64,000 bases of DNA from NCBI RefSeq assembly GCF_001650345.1, contig NZ_LVHF01000012.1, positions 992,001 through 1,056,000 of the forward strand. Reading direction: 5' to 3'. The DNA comes from Photobacterium jeanii. Lineage in GTDB: Bacteria > Pseudomonadota > Gammaproteobacteria > Enterobacterales > Vibrionaceae. The notes beneath the pieces are model-generated. The model worked only from the letters and a program-made list of their open reading frames with translations. It searched no databases and was not told the DNA's origin. Below are positions 54,739 to 63,934 of this stretch, piece after piece (within the stretch, counting starts at the first letter, position 1; each line of letters starts with the position of its first letter). Made by a program: the position numbers and the translations under genes.

Positions 54739-55434
54739 ATGGAAATTGCGCAATCAGTCATACTTATCACCGCTGCCGGTAGCCCTATCGGTAAAGCGAT
54801 TTCGCTTCACTTTGCTTCTCTAGGGGCATTCATTGCCTTGGTTGACATCGATAAAACACGACTCGATCAGACCTATCGTGCCTGTATGGCGATTGGTGCC
54901 AAATGTCAGGCATTTCACCTCGAAGATCAGCAAGAAGCCAATATCCGCCATATCTTCGAGCAAACCCAACAACAGTTGGGAGCAATTGATGTACTGATTA
55001 ACTACTGGATAGGCACCGAACTCCCTACTCTGTTCTCGCCCTACTCCGTGGATAAGTTCAGTCACTCCATGACGGAGCTTGCAACCACTTTCTTTGCCTT
55101 TGGTAAACAAGCCGCCAATTACATGCGACAACATAATCGCAAAGGGGTGATCGTCAATCTCACCACCCACTCGACAGAAAACGAACACCATCCCGGTTTT
55201 GGCGGTACCAAAGCCATGATTTCAGGGTTAACCCAAAGCTGGGCAAAAGAATTGTCGGCATTCAATATTCGCGTTGGTGGGGTGGCACCGATCTCGATTG
55301 GCTGTGACTGCGATGATTGCCAGTCCCACCAATCCATGAATCAGCACCTTCAGTACGAGATAGTGCGAAGTGCGGAATACATAGTCGCCAATGACTACTT
55401 TAATGGCCGTACGCTGGAAGCAGAAGTGTCGTAA
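54739..55434 (+). CDS. SDR-fold protein lacking the catalytic Ser and Tyr
   Basis: Rossmann-fold protein of 231 residues from the Met at 54739 (the frame opens at 54730; GGATGG lies closer to 54739). The cofactor loop is ITAAGSPIGKAI in place of TGxxxGIG. The YxxxK motif reads FGGTK: the catalytic Tyr is Phe, although the Lys remains. The upstream Ser region reads NLTTHS, with no Ser at the usual distance of about 13 residues. The NNAG-type motif reads INYWIG. The C-terminal part (SWAKELSAFNIRVGGVAP) is normal for SDRs. It may therefore be a regulatory or structural pseudo-enzyme. A homologue in this context is, as far as I recall, common in Vibrio. Confidence 0.82.
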   Translation: MEIAQSVILITAAGSPIGKAISLHFASLGAFIALVDIDKTRLDQTYRACMAIGAKCQAFHLEDQQEANIRHIFEQTQQQLGAIDVLINYWIGTELPTLFSPYSVDKFSHSMTELATTFFAFGKQAANYMRQHNRKGVIVNLTTHSTENEHHPGFGGTKAMISGLTQSWAKELSAFNIRVGGVAPISIGCDCDDCQSHQSMNQHLQYEIVRSAEYIVANDYFNGRTLEAEVS

Positions 55435-55462
55435 GCGCGTCTACACAGTTATACCACTTAAA

Positions 55463-55489
55463 AGATGCCTCAGATGCCTCAGATGCCTT
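55463..55489. repeat. Tandem 9-bp repeat, three copies
   Basis: Three consecutive AGATGCCTC/T units in the gap after the SDR-fold gene, just before the terminator at 55504. A micro-minisatellite suited to strain typing. Confidence 0.75.
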
Positions 55490-55503
55490 ATTACAGGCAT
55501 AAA

Positions 55504-55527
55504 AAAACCCGCCTAATGGCGGGTTTT
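55504..55527. terminator. Bidirectional terminator of the SDR-fold gene and adhE
   Basis: Ten-base-pair stem AAAACCCGCC / GGCGGGTTTT with loop TAAT and A and T tracts on both sides. It separates convergent genes. Confidence 0.9.
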
Positions 55528-55545
55528 TCAATCAGTTAAGGAAGA

Positions 55546-58248
55546 TTAAGCGTCAGCTTTCGCTTTTGATTTCTTCGCTTTAGGTGCTTTTTCTTCAGCA
55601 GCCTGTTCTGATTTCTTAATTACAGTCGTACCTTCGAACGTCTCACCTTCAACGAATGCTTTACCGTAGTAAGAAGCTACTAGCACGTCTTTCAGCTCTG
55701 TGATTAGAGGGTAACGTGGGTTTGCACCTGTACATTGGTCATCAAACGCTTCAACAGACAGTTCGTCAAGTTTCGCTAGGAAGTCAGCCTCAGGAACACC
55801 CGCCGCTTGGATAGACGTTGGGATTTCTAGGTTAACTTTCAGCTCTTCCAACCAAGCTAGTAGACGCTCAATTTTCTGAGCAGTGCGGTCACCTTCGTGA
55901 GATAGACCTAGGTGGTCAGCAACTTCTGCGTAACGACGACGTGCTTGTGGACGGTCGTATTGAGAGAATGCTGTTTGCTTAGTTGGGTTATCGTTCGCGT
56001 TGTAACGTACAACGTTAGAGATTAGTAATGCGTTCGCTAGACCGTGTGGTAGGTGGAACTCAGCACCTAGCTTGTGAGCCATAGAGTGACAAACACCTAG
56101 GAATGCGTTCGCAAACGCGATACCAGCGATAGTTGCCGCATTGTGTACTTTCTCACGAGCGATTGGGTCAGCTGCACCGTTCGCGTAGCTTGATGGTAGG
56201 TACTCTTTAAGCATCTTAAGTGCTTGAAGCGCTTGACCATCAGAGTATTCGTTAGCAAGAACAGATACGTAAGCTTCTAGTGCGTGAGTTACTGCATCGT
56301 AACCACCGAATGCGGTTAGCGACTTAGGCATGTTCATTACTAGGTTCGCATCTACGATAGCCATGTTAGGCGTAATTTCGTAGTCAGCTAGTGGGTATTT
56401 AGCACCAGTCTTGTCGTCGGTAACAACCGCAAACGGTGTAACTTCAGAACCTGTACCAGAAGTCGTTGTGATACATACAAGCTCAGCTTTTTTACCCATT
56501 TTAGGGAACTTGTAGATACGTTTACGGATATCCATGAAGCGCATTGCTAGTTCAGCGAAGTGCGTTTCTGGGTGCTCGTACATTACCCACATAATTTTAG
56601 CTGCATCCATTGGAGAACCGCCACCCAGTGCAAGGATAACGTCAGGCTGGAAGCTCTTCATTGCTTCTGCACCTTTCTCTACAACAGAAAGTGTTGGATC
56701 TGCTTCTACGTCGAAGAAAGTTTGAACTTCGATGCCTTGAGCTTTAAGTAGAGATACTACTTCGTCAGCGTAACCGTTGTTGAATAGGAAACGGTCAGTT
56801 ACTAGGAACGCACGCTTCTTACCTTCAAGGTCGCTCATTGCGATTGGAAGGCTACCACGACGGAAGTAGATAGATTTTGGTAGTTTGTGCCACAACATAT
56901 TCTCAGCTCGCTTCGCTACTGTTTTCTTGTTGATAAGGTGCTTAGGACCCACGTTCTCAGAGATAGAGTTACCACCCCAAGAACCACAACCTAGAGTCAG
57001 AGAAGGCGCTACGTTGAAGTTGTAAAGGTCACCGATACCACCGTGAGTCGTCGGGATGTTTACAAGAATACGTGCAGTTTTTAGTTTGTCACCGAAGTAA
57101 CGAATACGGTCAGCGTTAACGTCTTGGTTAGTGTATAGACCAGATGTGTGGCCGATACCGCCAAGCTCTACCATTTTAACCGCTTGGTCTACCGCGTTTT
57201 CGAATGAAGATGCGCGGAACATACCTAGTGTTGGTGATAGTTTTTCATGTGCGAATTCGTCTTCAACACATACTTCTTCACCTTCACCGATAAGGATCTT
57301 AGTATTAGCTGGAACTTTAACGCCTGCCATTTCAGCAATCTTAGTCGCTGGTTGACCTACGATATCAGCGTTTAGTGCGCCGTTGATAAGCAGTACTTTA
57401 CGTACTTTTTCAGCTTCAGACTTAGTTAGTACGTAGCCGTTGTGAGAAGCAAAACGCGCTTTAACTTCGTCGTATACTTCGTCCATAACGATAACTGCTT
57501 GCTCAGAAGCACAAACAACACCGTTATCGAACGTTTTAGACATAAGAACAGATGCTACTGCACGTTTGATGTCTGCAGTTTCATCGATAACAACTGGAAC
57601 GTTACCTGCACCTACACCGATAGCTGGTTTACCTGAAGAGTAAGCCGCTTTAACCATACCTGGACCACCAGTCGCAAGGATAAGGTTAATGTCATCGTGC
57701 TTCATTAGCGCGTTTGAAAGCTCAACAGAAGGCTGATCGATCCAACCGATGATGTCTTTTGGTGCACCAGCTGCGATTGCTGCATCAAGTACTAGTTTAG
57801 CTGCATCATTTGTTGAGTTTTTCGCACGTGGATGTGGCGAGAAGATGATCGCGTTACGCGTTTTAAGAGAGATAAGAGATTTGAAGATTGCTGTAGATGT
57901 TGGGTTCGTAGTTGGAACGATACCGCAGATAATACCTACAGGTTCAGCGATGGTCATAGTACCTAGGTTGTCATCTTCTTCTAAGATGCCACAGGTTTGC
58001 TCATCTTTATATTTGTTGTAGATAAATTCAGAAGCAAAGTGGTTCTTGATTACTTTATCTTCAACAATACCCATACCAGATTCAGCTACGGCTTGTTGAG
58101 CTAGAGGAATACGCGCATTGTTTGCCGCAAGAGAGGCAGCGCGGAAGATTGCATCGACTTTCTCTTGAGAGAAAGTTGCGAACTCTTTTTGAGCCGCTTT
58201 TACACGTGCAATCATTGCATCTAGTTCAGCCACATTAGTAACAGGCAT
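55546..58248 (-). CDS. adhE: Bifunctional acetaldehyde-CoA/alcohol dehydrogenase AdhE
   Basis: Fermentative enzyme of 900 residues converting acetyl-CoA to ethanol. The N-terminal acylating aldehyde dehydrogenase domain (about 1-440) has the catalytic Cys in DNGVVCASEQAVI. A linker leads to the C-terminal iron-dependent alcohol dehydrogenase (about 450-870) with ALGGGSPMDAAKIMW, the metal-binding region ANAFLGVCHSMAHKLGAEFHLPHGLANA, and PRYPLI at the end. An additional Lys/Ala-rich tail (about 880-900) is present. In E. coli AdhE forms spirosomes. The upstream region holds an FNR-like box and a perfect CRP palindrome. Confidence 0.97.
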   Translation of the reverse strand: MPVTNVAELDAMIARVKAAQKEFATFSQEKVDAIFRAASLAANNARIPLAQQAVAESGMGIVEDKVIKNHFASEFIYNKYKDEQTCGILEEDDNLGTMTIAEPVGIICGIVPTTNPTSTAIFKSLISLKTRNAIIFSPHPRAKNSTNDAAKLVLDAAIAAGAPKDIIGWIDQPSVELSNALMKHDDINLILATGGPGMVKAAYSSGKPAIGVGAGNVPVVIDETADIKRAVASVLMSKTFDNGVVCASEQAVIVMDEVYDEVKARFASHNGYVLTKSEAEKVRKVLLINGALNADIVGQPATKIAEMAGVKVPANTKILIGEGEEVCVEDEFAHEKLSPTLGMFRASSFENAVDQAVKMVELGGIGHTSGLYTNQDVNADRIRYFGDKLKTARILVNIPTTHGGIGDLYNFNVAPSLTLGCGSWGGNSISENVGPKHLINKKTVAKRAENMLWHKLPKSIYFRRGSLPIAMSDLEGKKRAFLVTDRFLFNNGYADEVVSLLKAQGIEVQTFFDVEADPTLSVVEKGAEAMKSFQPDVILALGGGSPMDAAKIMWVMYEHPETHFAELAMRFMDIRKRIYKFPKMGKKAELVCITTTSGTGSEVTPFAVVTDDKTGAKYPLADYEITPNMAIVDANLVMNMPKSLTAFGGYDAVTHALEAYVSVLANEYSDGQALQALKMLKEYLPSSYANGAADPIAREKVHNAATIAGIAFANAFLGVCHSMAHKLGAEFHLPHGLANALLISNVVRYNANDNPTKQTAFSQYDRPQARRRYAEVADHLGLSHEGDRTAQKIERLLAWLEELKVNLEIPTSIQAAGVPEADFLAKLDELSVEAFDDQCTGANPRYPLITELKDVLVASYYGKAFVEGETFEGTTVIKKSEQAAEEKAPKAKKSKAKADA

Positions 58249-58405
58249 AGTTAACTCCTAACTTAATATTGAAAACTTTTTAGTAAGGATACGTCTCAAA
58301 TCCTTCGAGTTGCTGCGTTGACGACCTTTCATTACATCATCGCAACACACACACTTAGTAAATTGCTTTCAAAACTGATTATATTAATTCACACCGTAAA
58401 AAAAA

Positions 58406-58419
58406 TTGATTCAGATCAC
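58406..58419. promoter_or_regulatory. FNR-like box upstream of adhE
   Basis: TTGATTCAGATCAC matches TTGAT-N4-ATCAA at nine of ten positions, about 160 bases before the adhE start. Confidence 0.5.
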
Positions 58420-58600
58420 TTGTCACTCGCATTGGATGAAAATTGTCAAAATCAGATTCACGTCATGAAAAATCAATCACTTAAGGTAATTATTTGCGAG
58501 TCGCACGCTATCTTTTGCGATTAATCCGCAAACCCACCACCTTTCACATGCTGAAATATTACGTAATTTTCCTACAAATATTACACATATACTCATCAAT

Positions 58601-58616
58601 TGTGACAGCAGTCACA
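58601..58616. promoter_or_regulatory. CRP binding site, perfect palindrome
   Basis: TGTGA-CAGCAG-TCACA is an exact TGTGA-N6-TCACA consensus, 353 bases from the adhE start and 376 from the ychE start, so it could serve either. Confidence 0.75.
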
Positions 58617-58991
58617 CAAAAAATGTGGCGTTGCTCAAACTTTGTTTCATAACTGCCTAGCACGAATTTTACCCACAAAGAGTAACCCCCAATCAGGCAA
58701 TTAACAATGCAATAACAGCAATACGTAATTAATCGCTGTTTGCGCTCATTTTCAATATTATTTTATTGGTGATTGACTAGGGTTTAGCTTAAAGTATCGC
58801 CAGTTAGTCAGCGACTTAGCTTTTACACTAAAGATGATAAGCGCACTGCTTCATAGCACGACTAATAACTCGCTGGGGTAATCTGCGGCATTGACTTCTT
58901 TTTACCAATTACATGAAAGGCAACAGGCCTATCATTTTGGTATTACAGTGCACTACCCACTTGTTCACTCTTTCTGTAACGGCGTACACTC

Positions 58992-59633
58992 ATGCAAACA
59001 ATCGAATTTGCTATTTACCTTCAATTTTTCATCGGCCTAATCGCTGCCGTGAACCCTATCGGTATCATGCCGGTATTTGTCTCGTTAACCGCTCACATGC
59101 CACCAGAAGACCGAAATAAAACGGCCTATACAGCCAATATTGCGGTTATTGCTATTCTGACGGTGTCATTACTCGCGGGGCAGTTCTTGTTGGATATGTT
59201 CAGCATTTCACTTGATTCATTCCGCGTTGCTGGTGGTTTACTCCTTACCAGTATCGCTTTCTCAATGATGAGCGGTAAGTTAGGTGAAGATAAGCAGAAT
59301 AAACAAGAGAAGTCAGAATCAATCAGCCGTGAGCAGATTGGTGTGGTGCCATTAGCGATGCCATTAATGGCAGGACCTGGTGCTATCAGTTCAACCATTG
59401 TTTATGGGGCGCGATATCCTTCTTTATCTAGCACCATTGGTATTGCTGTTACCATCTGCTTATTTGCTTTCAGCTGTTGGCTGCTATTTCGTAGTGCGCC
59501 TATTATTGTGCGCTTTTTAGGACAAACCGGTATCAACGTCATCACACGTATTATGGGTTTGATCTTAGGTGCACTTGGGATTGAGTTTATTGCTTCAGGT
59601 GTTCGCGGTTTATTCCCAGCCTTAGCAGGCTAA
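58992..59633 (+). CDS. ychE: YchE/MarC family membrane protein
   Basis: Inner-membrane protein of 213 residues with six predicted helices. Family motif IGLIAAVNPIGIMPVF (about 14-29) in the first helix, and the internal repeat VVPLAMPLMAGPGAISSTIV (about 117-136). The third helix has the hydrophilic stretch GEDKQNKQEKSE in the cytoplasmic loop. E. coli ychE is also next to adhE, so the assignment rests on sequence and synteny. MarC proteins are uncharacterised transporters; MarC is not required for multiple antibiotic resistance despite its name. Confidence 0.88.
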   Translation: MQTIEFAIYLQFFIGLIAAVNPIGIMPVFVSLTAHMPPEDRNKTAYTANIAVIAILTVSLLAGQFLLDMFSISLDSFRVAGGLLLTSIAFSMMSGKLGEDKQNKQEKSESISREQIGVVPLAMPLMAGPGAISSTIVYGARYPSLSSTIGIAVTICLFAFSCWLLFRSAPIIVRFLGQTGINVITRIMGLILGALGIEFIASGVRGLFPALAG

Positions 59634-59700
59634 CACCGACGAAGAGCGTCAAAATATTGAGTAACCCACACTTGGTTATTCACCGCGGCAAAGCCCAATC

Positions 59701-59727
59701 AAAGGGAAGCATAAATTGCTTCCCTTT
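59701..59727 (+). terminator. Terminator after ychE
   Basis: Eleven-base-pair stem AAAGGGAAGCA / TGCTTCCCTTT with a five-base loop, followed by TTCTTTG. Confidence 0.8.
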
Positions 59728-59868
59728 TTCTTTGCTGTCACTCAGTATCCATGTTTGTTATTGCTCTCATTATTGGTAACGAGAGCCATTTTAAACTGTC
59801 AGAATTGGTATGGATTTGATTAGATAGGCGCTGTATCTAGCGACTCTCACGATCACCAACAGCGAAAC

Positions 59869-60687
59869 ATGCAAACTTCACGATTAAAAACCAAGCTTTA
59901 TAGCATTATCTTTGGTACGCAAACCCGTGGCGGACAATACTTTGATATCGCATTGATCATCACTATTCTCAGCTCAGAAGTCGTACTGATCCTGTCTTCC
60001 ATTGCCAGCGTGCAGCAAGAATACAGCCGCCCTCTCTTTTATATTGAATGGGGCTTCACCCTGCTCTTTACTATTGAGTACCTTTTGCGGTTATATTGCT
60101 CACCCAAGCCATTCGCGTACGCTCGCAGTTTCTATGGCATCATAGATTTATTGGCTATTTTACCCGCTTACATCGCCTTCTTCTTACCAGGCGCACACTA
60201 TTTGCTGATCATACGTTTAATACGAGTATTACGTATTTTCCGAGTGCTCAAGCTCGTTCGCTACCTGCGTGACTCCAATATACTGTTACGTTCGCTTAAA
60301 CACGCCCAACGCAAAATCTTAGTGTTCTTTAGTTCAGTTTCAATCTTGGTGACGCTGTTTGGCTCGCTGATGTACGTGATTGAAGGCCCTGCAAACGGCT
60401 TTACCAGCATTCCACAAAGCATTTACTGGGCAATTGTCACCATCACAACCGTGGGTTATGGCGATATTGTGCCTAATACTGTTCTCGGCAAAGCGCTCGC
60501 TTCACTGACCATGCTGCTTGGCTACTCAATTCTTGCCGTACCAACCGGGATCATTACTGCCGAGCTGAATCAAGAAATGAAAGTGCATCGCGAATTGATC
60601 CGCTGCCCTAATTGCAGCACCAGCGGTCACGAAACTGACGCCCATTACTGCAAAGAGTGCGGTACAAAATTACCGGAAAATATATAA
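59869..60687 (+). CDS. Voltage-gated potassium channel with C-terminal zinc ribbon
   Basis: Six-helix ion channel of 272 residues. S1-S3 lie within about 25-110. S4 is the arginine-rich LIIRLIRVLRIFRVLKLVRYLR (about 112-133), then S5. The pore loop carries the K+ selectivity filter TITTVGYGD (about 202-210), then S6 (LTMLLGYSILAVPTGIITAEL). The unusual part is a C-terminal cysteine-rich tail (RCPNCSTSGHETDAHYCKECG, two CxxC knuckles about 21 residues apart), which should bind zinc. Monocistronic, weak ribosome binding site. Whether the tail is a ligand or tetramerisation module is not known. Confidence 0.87.
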   Translation: MQTSRLKTKLYSIIFGTQTRGGQYFDIALIITILSSEVVLILSSIASVQQEYSRPLFYIEWGFTLLFTIEYLLRLYCSPKPFAYARSFYGIIDLLAILPAYIAFFLPGAHYLLIIRLIRVLRIFRVLKLVRYLRDSNILLRSLKHAQRKILVFFSSVSILVTLFGSLMYVIEGPANGFTSIPQSIYWAIVTITTVGYGDIVPNTVLGKALASLTMLLGYSILAVPTGIITAELNQEMKVHRELIRCPNCSTSGHETDAHYCKECGTKLPENI

Positions 60688-60743
60688 GTCACTCTTAAAC
60701 TCAGACGAGAAAACCCGCTCAAAATAAGAGTCAATACAACCAA

Positions 60744-60770
60744 AAAGGGAGCGCCAATAGCACTCCCTTT
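60744..60770. terminator. Terminator between the channel gene and glpQ
   Basis: AAAGGGAG / CTCCCTTT stem (60744-60751 and 60763-60770) with an inner GC pair, A tract on the left and TTTC on the right. It serves the convergent genes. Confidence 0.7.
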
Positions 60771-60818
60771 CACCTAATGAGTGTTATCACTCACGGTTAT
60801 GTTATATTTTCTTTATAT

Positions 60819-61889
60819 TTATTCACGCTCCGAAATAAAATCTACCGCTAGGTTTGGAAAATCGGTAAAGACCCCATCCACATTCGCGGTGTTGTAGAAA
60901 ATATCGAGCATATCCGCAAAGTCTTCCGCATAAGCAGGGATACGACCTTCATCTTTACGGAAAGTATAAGGGTGAACCGCCATACCTTGAGCGTGTGCGG
61001 CTTTCACTAGCCCTGTTAGCTTAATATTACCTTTGCTTGACTGATCCGATACCACCATAGGTTTCCAAGGACCAATGCCGTCAGCGTACTTAGCGACAGT
61101 CTTCATGCCATCGGTTTTAAACATCCAGTCATAGCTATAAGGCTGTGCTTTGCCGTCTTTGTCATACACCATAGTTTCATTCCAATCGGTGTACGCCATC
61201 AATTGCACTAATTTCAAATCGATTTTCATCGCTGGTAGCAATTCATCATGAATGCGTTTTAGCTCATTGAAGTCAAAAGTTTGTACGTACACCTTGCTGT
61301 CTTTACTGGTGTAACCGTACTCTTTCAGCACTTCTAATACCGCTTTACTGATGTCTTTACCTTCATGGCGATGGAACCATGGCGCTTTGATTTCAGGGTA
61401 AATACCAATGTCGTAACCCAAGGTTTTGTTCAAACCTTGGATCATCTCAATCTCTTCTTGCAAAGTCGGCACTGTGAAGTTCGATTGCCACATTGGGTAG
61501 CGCTCAGGGAAACCTTGCACTTGCTTACCGTCTTTAAGGTTAAAGCCTTCAGTAACGCTCAATTGCTTAATTTCAGCCAACGTAAAGTCAATCGCGTAGT
61601 AGCGACCATCTTTACGAGCACGATTTGGGAACACTTCAGCTACGTCGGTCACGCGATCTAAGTAATGATCATGTAGTACCACGAGCTGATCGTCTTTGGT
61701 CATCACTACATCTTGTTCGATGTAGTCTGGCTTCATCGCGTAAGCCAAGGCTTTAGCAGGCAAAGTATGTTCAGGTAAGTAACCTGACGCACCACGGTGA
61801 GCAACAACGATTTTGTCGCCATTATTAGCGAAAGATGCAGGGGAAAGTAATACGCTACTGATCACAGCGGCTAGCCAAACTTTTTTCAT
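60819..61889 (-). CDS. glpQ: Periplasmic glycerophosphodiester phosphodiesterase GlpQ
   Basis: Releases glycerol-3-phosphate from glycerophosphodiesters, 356 residues. Signal peptide about 1-21 (KKVWLAAVISSVLLSPASFA). The GDPD signature VAHRGASGYLPEHT (His-Arg catalytic pair) near 29-42, then DYIEQDVVMTKDDQLVVLHDH with the metal-binding acids and second His, and late GVFTDFPNLAVDFI. Length and the IYPEIKAPWFHRHEGKDI block match E. coli GlpQ. No glpT is adjacent. Confidence 0.95.
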   Translation of the reverse strand: MKKVWLAAVISSVLLSPASFANNGDKIVVAHRGASGYLPEHTLPAKALAYAMKPDYIEQDVVMTKDDQLVVLHDHYLDRVTDVAEVFPNRARKDGRYYAIDFTLAEIKQLSVTEGFNLKDGKQVQGFPERYPMWQSNFTVPTLQEEIEMIQGLNKTLGYDIGIYPEIKAPWFHRHEGKDISKAVLEVLKEYGYTSKDSKVYVQTFDFNELKRIHDELLPAMKIDLKLVQLMAYTDWNETMVYDKDGKAQPYSYDWMFKTDGMKTVAKYADGIGPWKPMVVSDQSSKGNIKLTGLVKAAHAQGMAVHPYTFRKDEGRIPAYAEDFADMLDIFYNTANVDGVFTDFPNLAVDFISERE

Positions 61890-62094
61890 TATTATGTCCT
61901 TAACGTTATTGGATTATGCTCGTTAGAAACAAACGCCATCAATAATAATGAGTTTAGAGTATTAAATAAGGTGAATATTATAGATATGTGAACCATTGCA
62001 TTCGATATCACTCACGAGAGTTTCGATAATGATGCAAGATCACTTTTTTGTCGTATCTTCAACACGCAGGGTAACCTTGGCTTACAGGTACAAA

Positions 62095-62119
62095 AAAACC
62101 GCTCACAAGGAGCGGTTTT
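62095..62119 (-). terminator. Terminator of cysS
   Basis: Ten-base-pair stem AAAACCGCTC / GAGCGGTTTT with a five-base loop and a run of seven A residues on the left, which reads as T on the minus strand. It is 24 bases after the cysS stop. Confidence 0.85.
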
Positions 62120-62142
62120 TATTAAATCTGCAGCAATAACGC

Positions 62143-63525
62143 TTACTTACGACGCCAAGTTGTACCTTGAGGACCATCTTCAAGAATGATGTTCATCGCC
62201 ATTAGCTTATCACGCGCTTCATCAGCAGCAGCCCAGTCTTTCGCAGCACGCGCATCAAGACGTTGTTGGATCAGCGCTTCGATTTCAGCTACGTCATCAT
62301 CTTCACCAGCACCACTTTGTAGGAAAGCTTCTGGCTCTTGAGAAAGAAGACCTAGAACGTCAGCCAGTTCACGCATACGTGCACCCAATACCGATGCTGC
62401 AGCAAGGTCATCCGCTTTCAGACGGTTTACTTCACGCGCCATATCAAACAATACAGAGTAAGCTTCAGGTGTGTTGAAATCATCGTCCATCGCTTCTTTA
62501 AAGCGAGCAACGAATTCTTCACCGCCTTGCGCTTCTACGCTAACGTCAAGACCACGTAGTGAAGTGTATAGACGCTCAAGTGCAGAACGCGCTTGTTTTA
62601 GGTTGTCTTCGCTGTAGTTCAGCTGGCTACGGTAGTGACCAGACATTAGGAAGTAACGTACTGTTTCACGATCATAATGTGCAAGTACATCGCGGATCGT
62701 AAAGAAGTTGTTCAGTGACTTCGACATTTTTTCGCGATCAATCATTACCATGCCGCTGTGCATCCAGGTATTTACATACTGAGAGCCAGTCGCACAGCAA
62801 GATTGTGCAATTTCATTTTCGTGGTGTGGGAACTGTAGATCAGAACCACCGCCGTGAATGTCGAAGTGATCGCCTAGGATCGCAGAGTTCATTGCTGAAC
62901 ACTCGATGTGCCAGCCTGGACGACCTGGGCCCCAAGGTGATTCCCAAGTCGGCTCACCCGGCTTAGACATTTTCCAAAGTACGAAATCAAGAGGGCTACG
63001 TTTTGCTGATTCGATATCAACACGCGCACCCGCTTGAAGCTGATCAAGATCTTGCTTAGACAGCTTACCGTATTCATCGTACTTGCTTACTTCAAACATC
63101 ACGTCGCCGTTGTCAGCAACGTATGCAAAACCGCGCTCGATTAGGCGCTCACACATTGTGATGATTTCAGCAATGAATTGCGTCGCACGTGGCTCGATGT
63201 CTGGGCGTTTCATGCCAAGCGCATCAAAGTCAGCGTACATTTCGCCGATCAAACGCTCGGTTAGTGAATCACAGCTTTCGCCGTTCTCTGCCGCACGCTT
63301 AATGATTTTATCGTCGATATCCGTGATGTTACGAACAAAAGTCAGATCGTAACCCGAGTAACGCAGGTAGCGAGAAACAACATCAAAAGAAACAAACGTA
63401 CGACCATGACCAATGTGACACAAATCGTAGATGGTTACCCCACACACGTACATGCCCACTTTACCAGGCTGAATTGGTTTAAATTCTTCTTTTTGTCTTG
63501 TGAGTGAGTTATAGATCTTAAGCAT
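62143..63525 (-). CDS. cysS: Cysteinyl-tRNA synthetase
   Basis: Class I synthetase of 460 residues (E. coli 461). The HIGH motif is in [18 protein letters not shown], and KMSKS in [18 protein letters not shown]. The active-site zinc is bound by Cys in [12 protein letters not shown], with GWHIECSAM and HHENEIAQS later. C-terminal DALR/anticodon domain from about residue 330. It is divergent from ppiB, the same arrangement as in E. coli. Confidence 0.98.
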   Translation of the reverse strand: MLKIYNSLTRQKEEFKPIQPGKVGMYVCGVTIYDLCHIGHGRTFVSFDVVSRYLRYSGYDLTFVRNITDIDDKIIKRAAENGESCDSLTERLIGEMYADFDALGMKRPDIEPRATQFIAEIITMCERLIERGFAYVADNGDVMFEVSKYDEYGKLSKQDLDQLQAGARVDIESAKRSPLDFVLWKMSKPGEPTWESPWGPGRPGWHIECSAMNSAILGDHFDIHGGGSDLQFPHHENEIAQSCCATGSQYVNTWMHSGMVMIDREKMSKSLNNFFTIRDVLAHYDRETVRYFLMSGHYRSQLNYSEDNLKQARSALERLYTSLRGLDVSVEAQGGEEFVARFKEAMDDDFNTPEAYSVLFDMAREVNRLKADDLAAASVLGARMRELADVLGLLSQEPEAFLQSGAGEDDDVAEIEALIQQRLDARAAKDWAAADEARDKLMAMNIILEDGPQGTTWRRK

Positions 63526-63934
63526 GTCTTTTCATTACTCATGTTTATGGGGTTACAGATATAAGTAGCAATTACACCTCTTATAATCTACTAAGGCAAG
63601 GAAAAATAAGCCGTGTATGCGGTGCAATGCCTAAGATACTACCTATGGCACTTTATTTGAGCGCCTCTGCCCAAAGCCATTAACAAACTTGCCGCAATTT
63701 TTAAGCATCTGAGCCGCTGCTTTCTTTCATCGCTCTTTTATATTATTTAGAACAAAATCAAAGTGCTGAATAGAAAATCATCAACGAATAATTCATCAAC
63801 AAAGATGGCGGTTATCAGAGGGAAAAATTCGCATCTTGAAGGGAGTGACATATAGTTAAATCATATTGACGACATCCCTTAGTACGATAGAATTCAATAC
63901 TTAATGAAATAAACATCCATTAAAGGACAATCTC
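63526..63934. other. Divergent promoter region of cysS and ppiB
   Basis: 409 AT-rich bases. Nothing beyond presumed promoters was recognised; no T-box-like leader or palindrome. Confidence 0.35.

Larger units (their letters stand above)
58249..58991. other. adhE/ychE divergent control region
   Basis: About 740 AT-rich bases between divergent adhE and ychE genes. Contains an FNR-like site and a perfect CRP site (listed). The frames at 58318-58524 and 58913-59119 have no ribosome binding site and are judged spurious. Such long adhE leaders are usual because transcription responds to redox and catabolite signals. Confidence 0.5.

Noticed and set aside
58318..58524. Plus-strand frame of 68 codons in the adhE upstream region
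   Set aside because: No Shine-Dalgarno, and it covers the FNR-like site.
58913..59119. 68-codon frame overlapping the start of ychE
   Set aside because: Out of frame with ychE and without a ribosome binding site; ychE explains the region.
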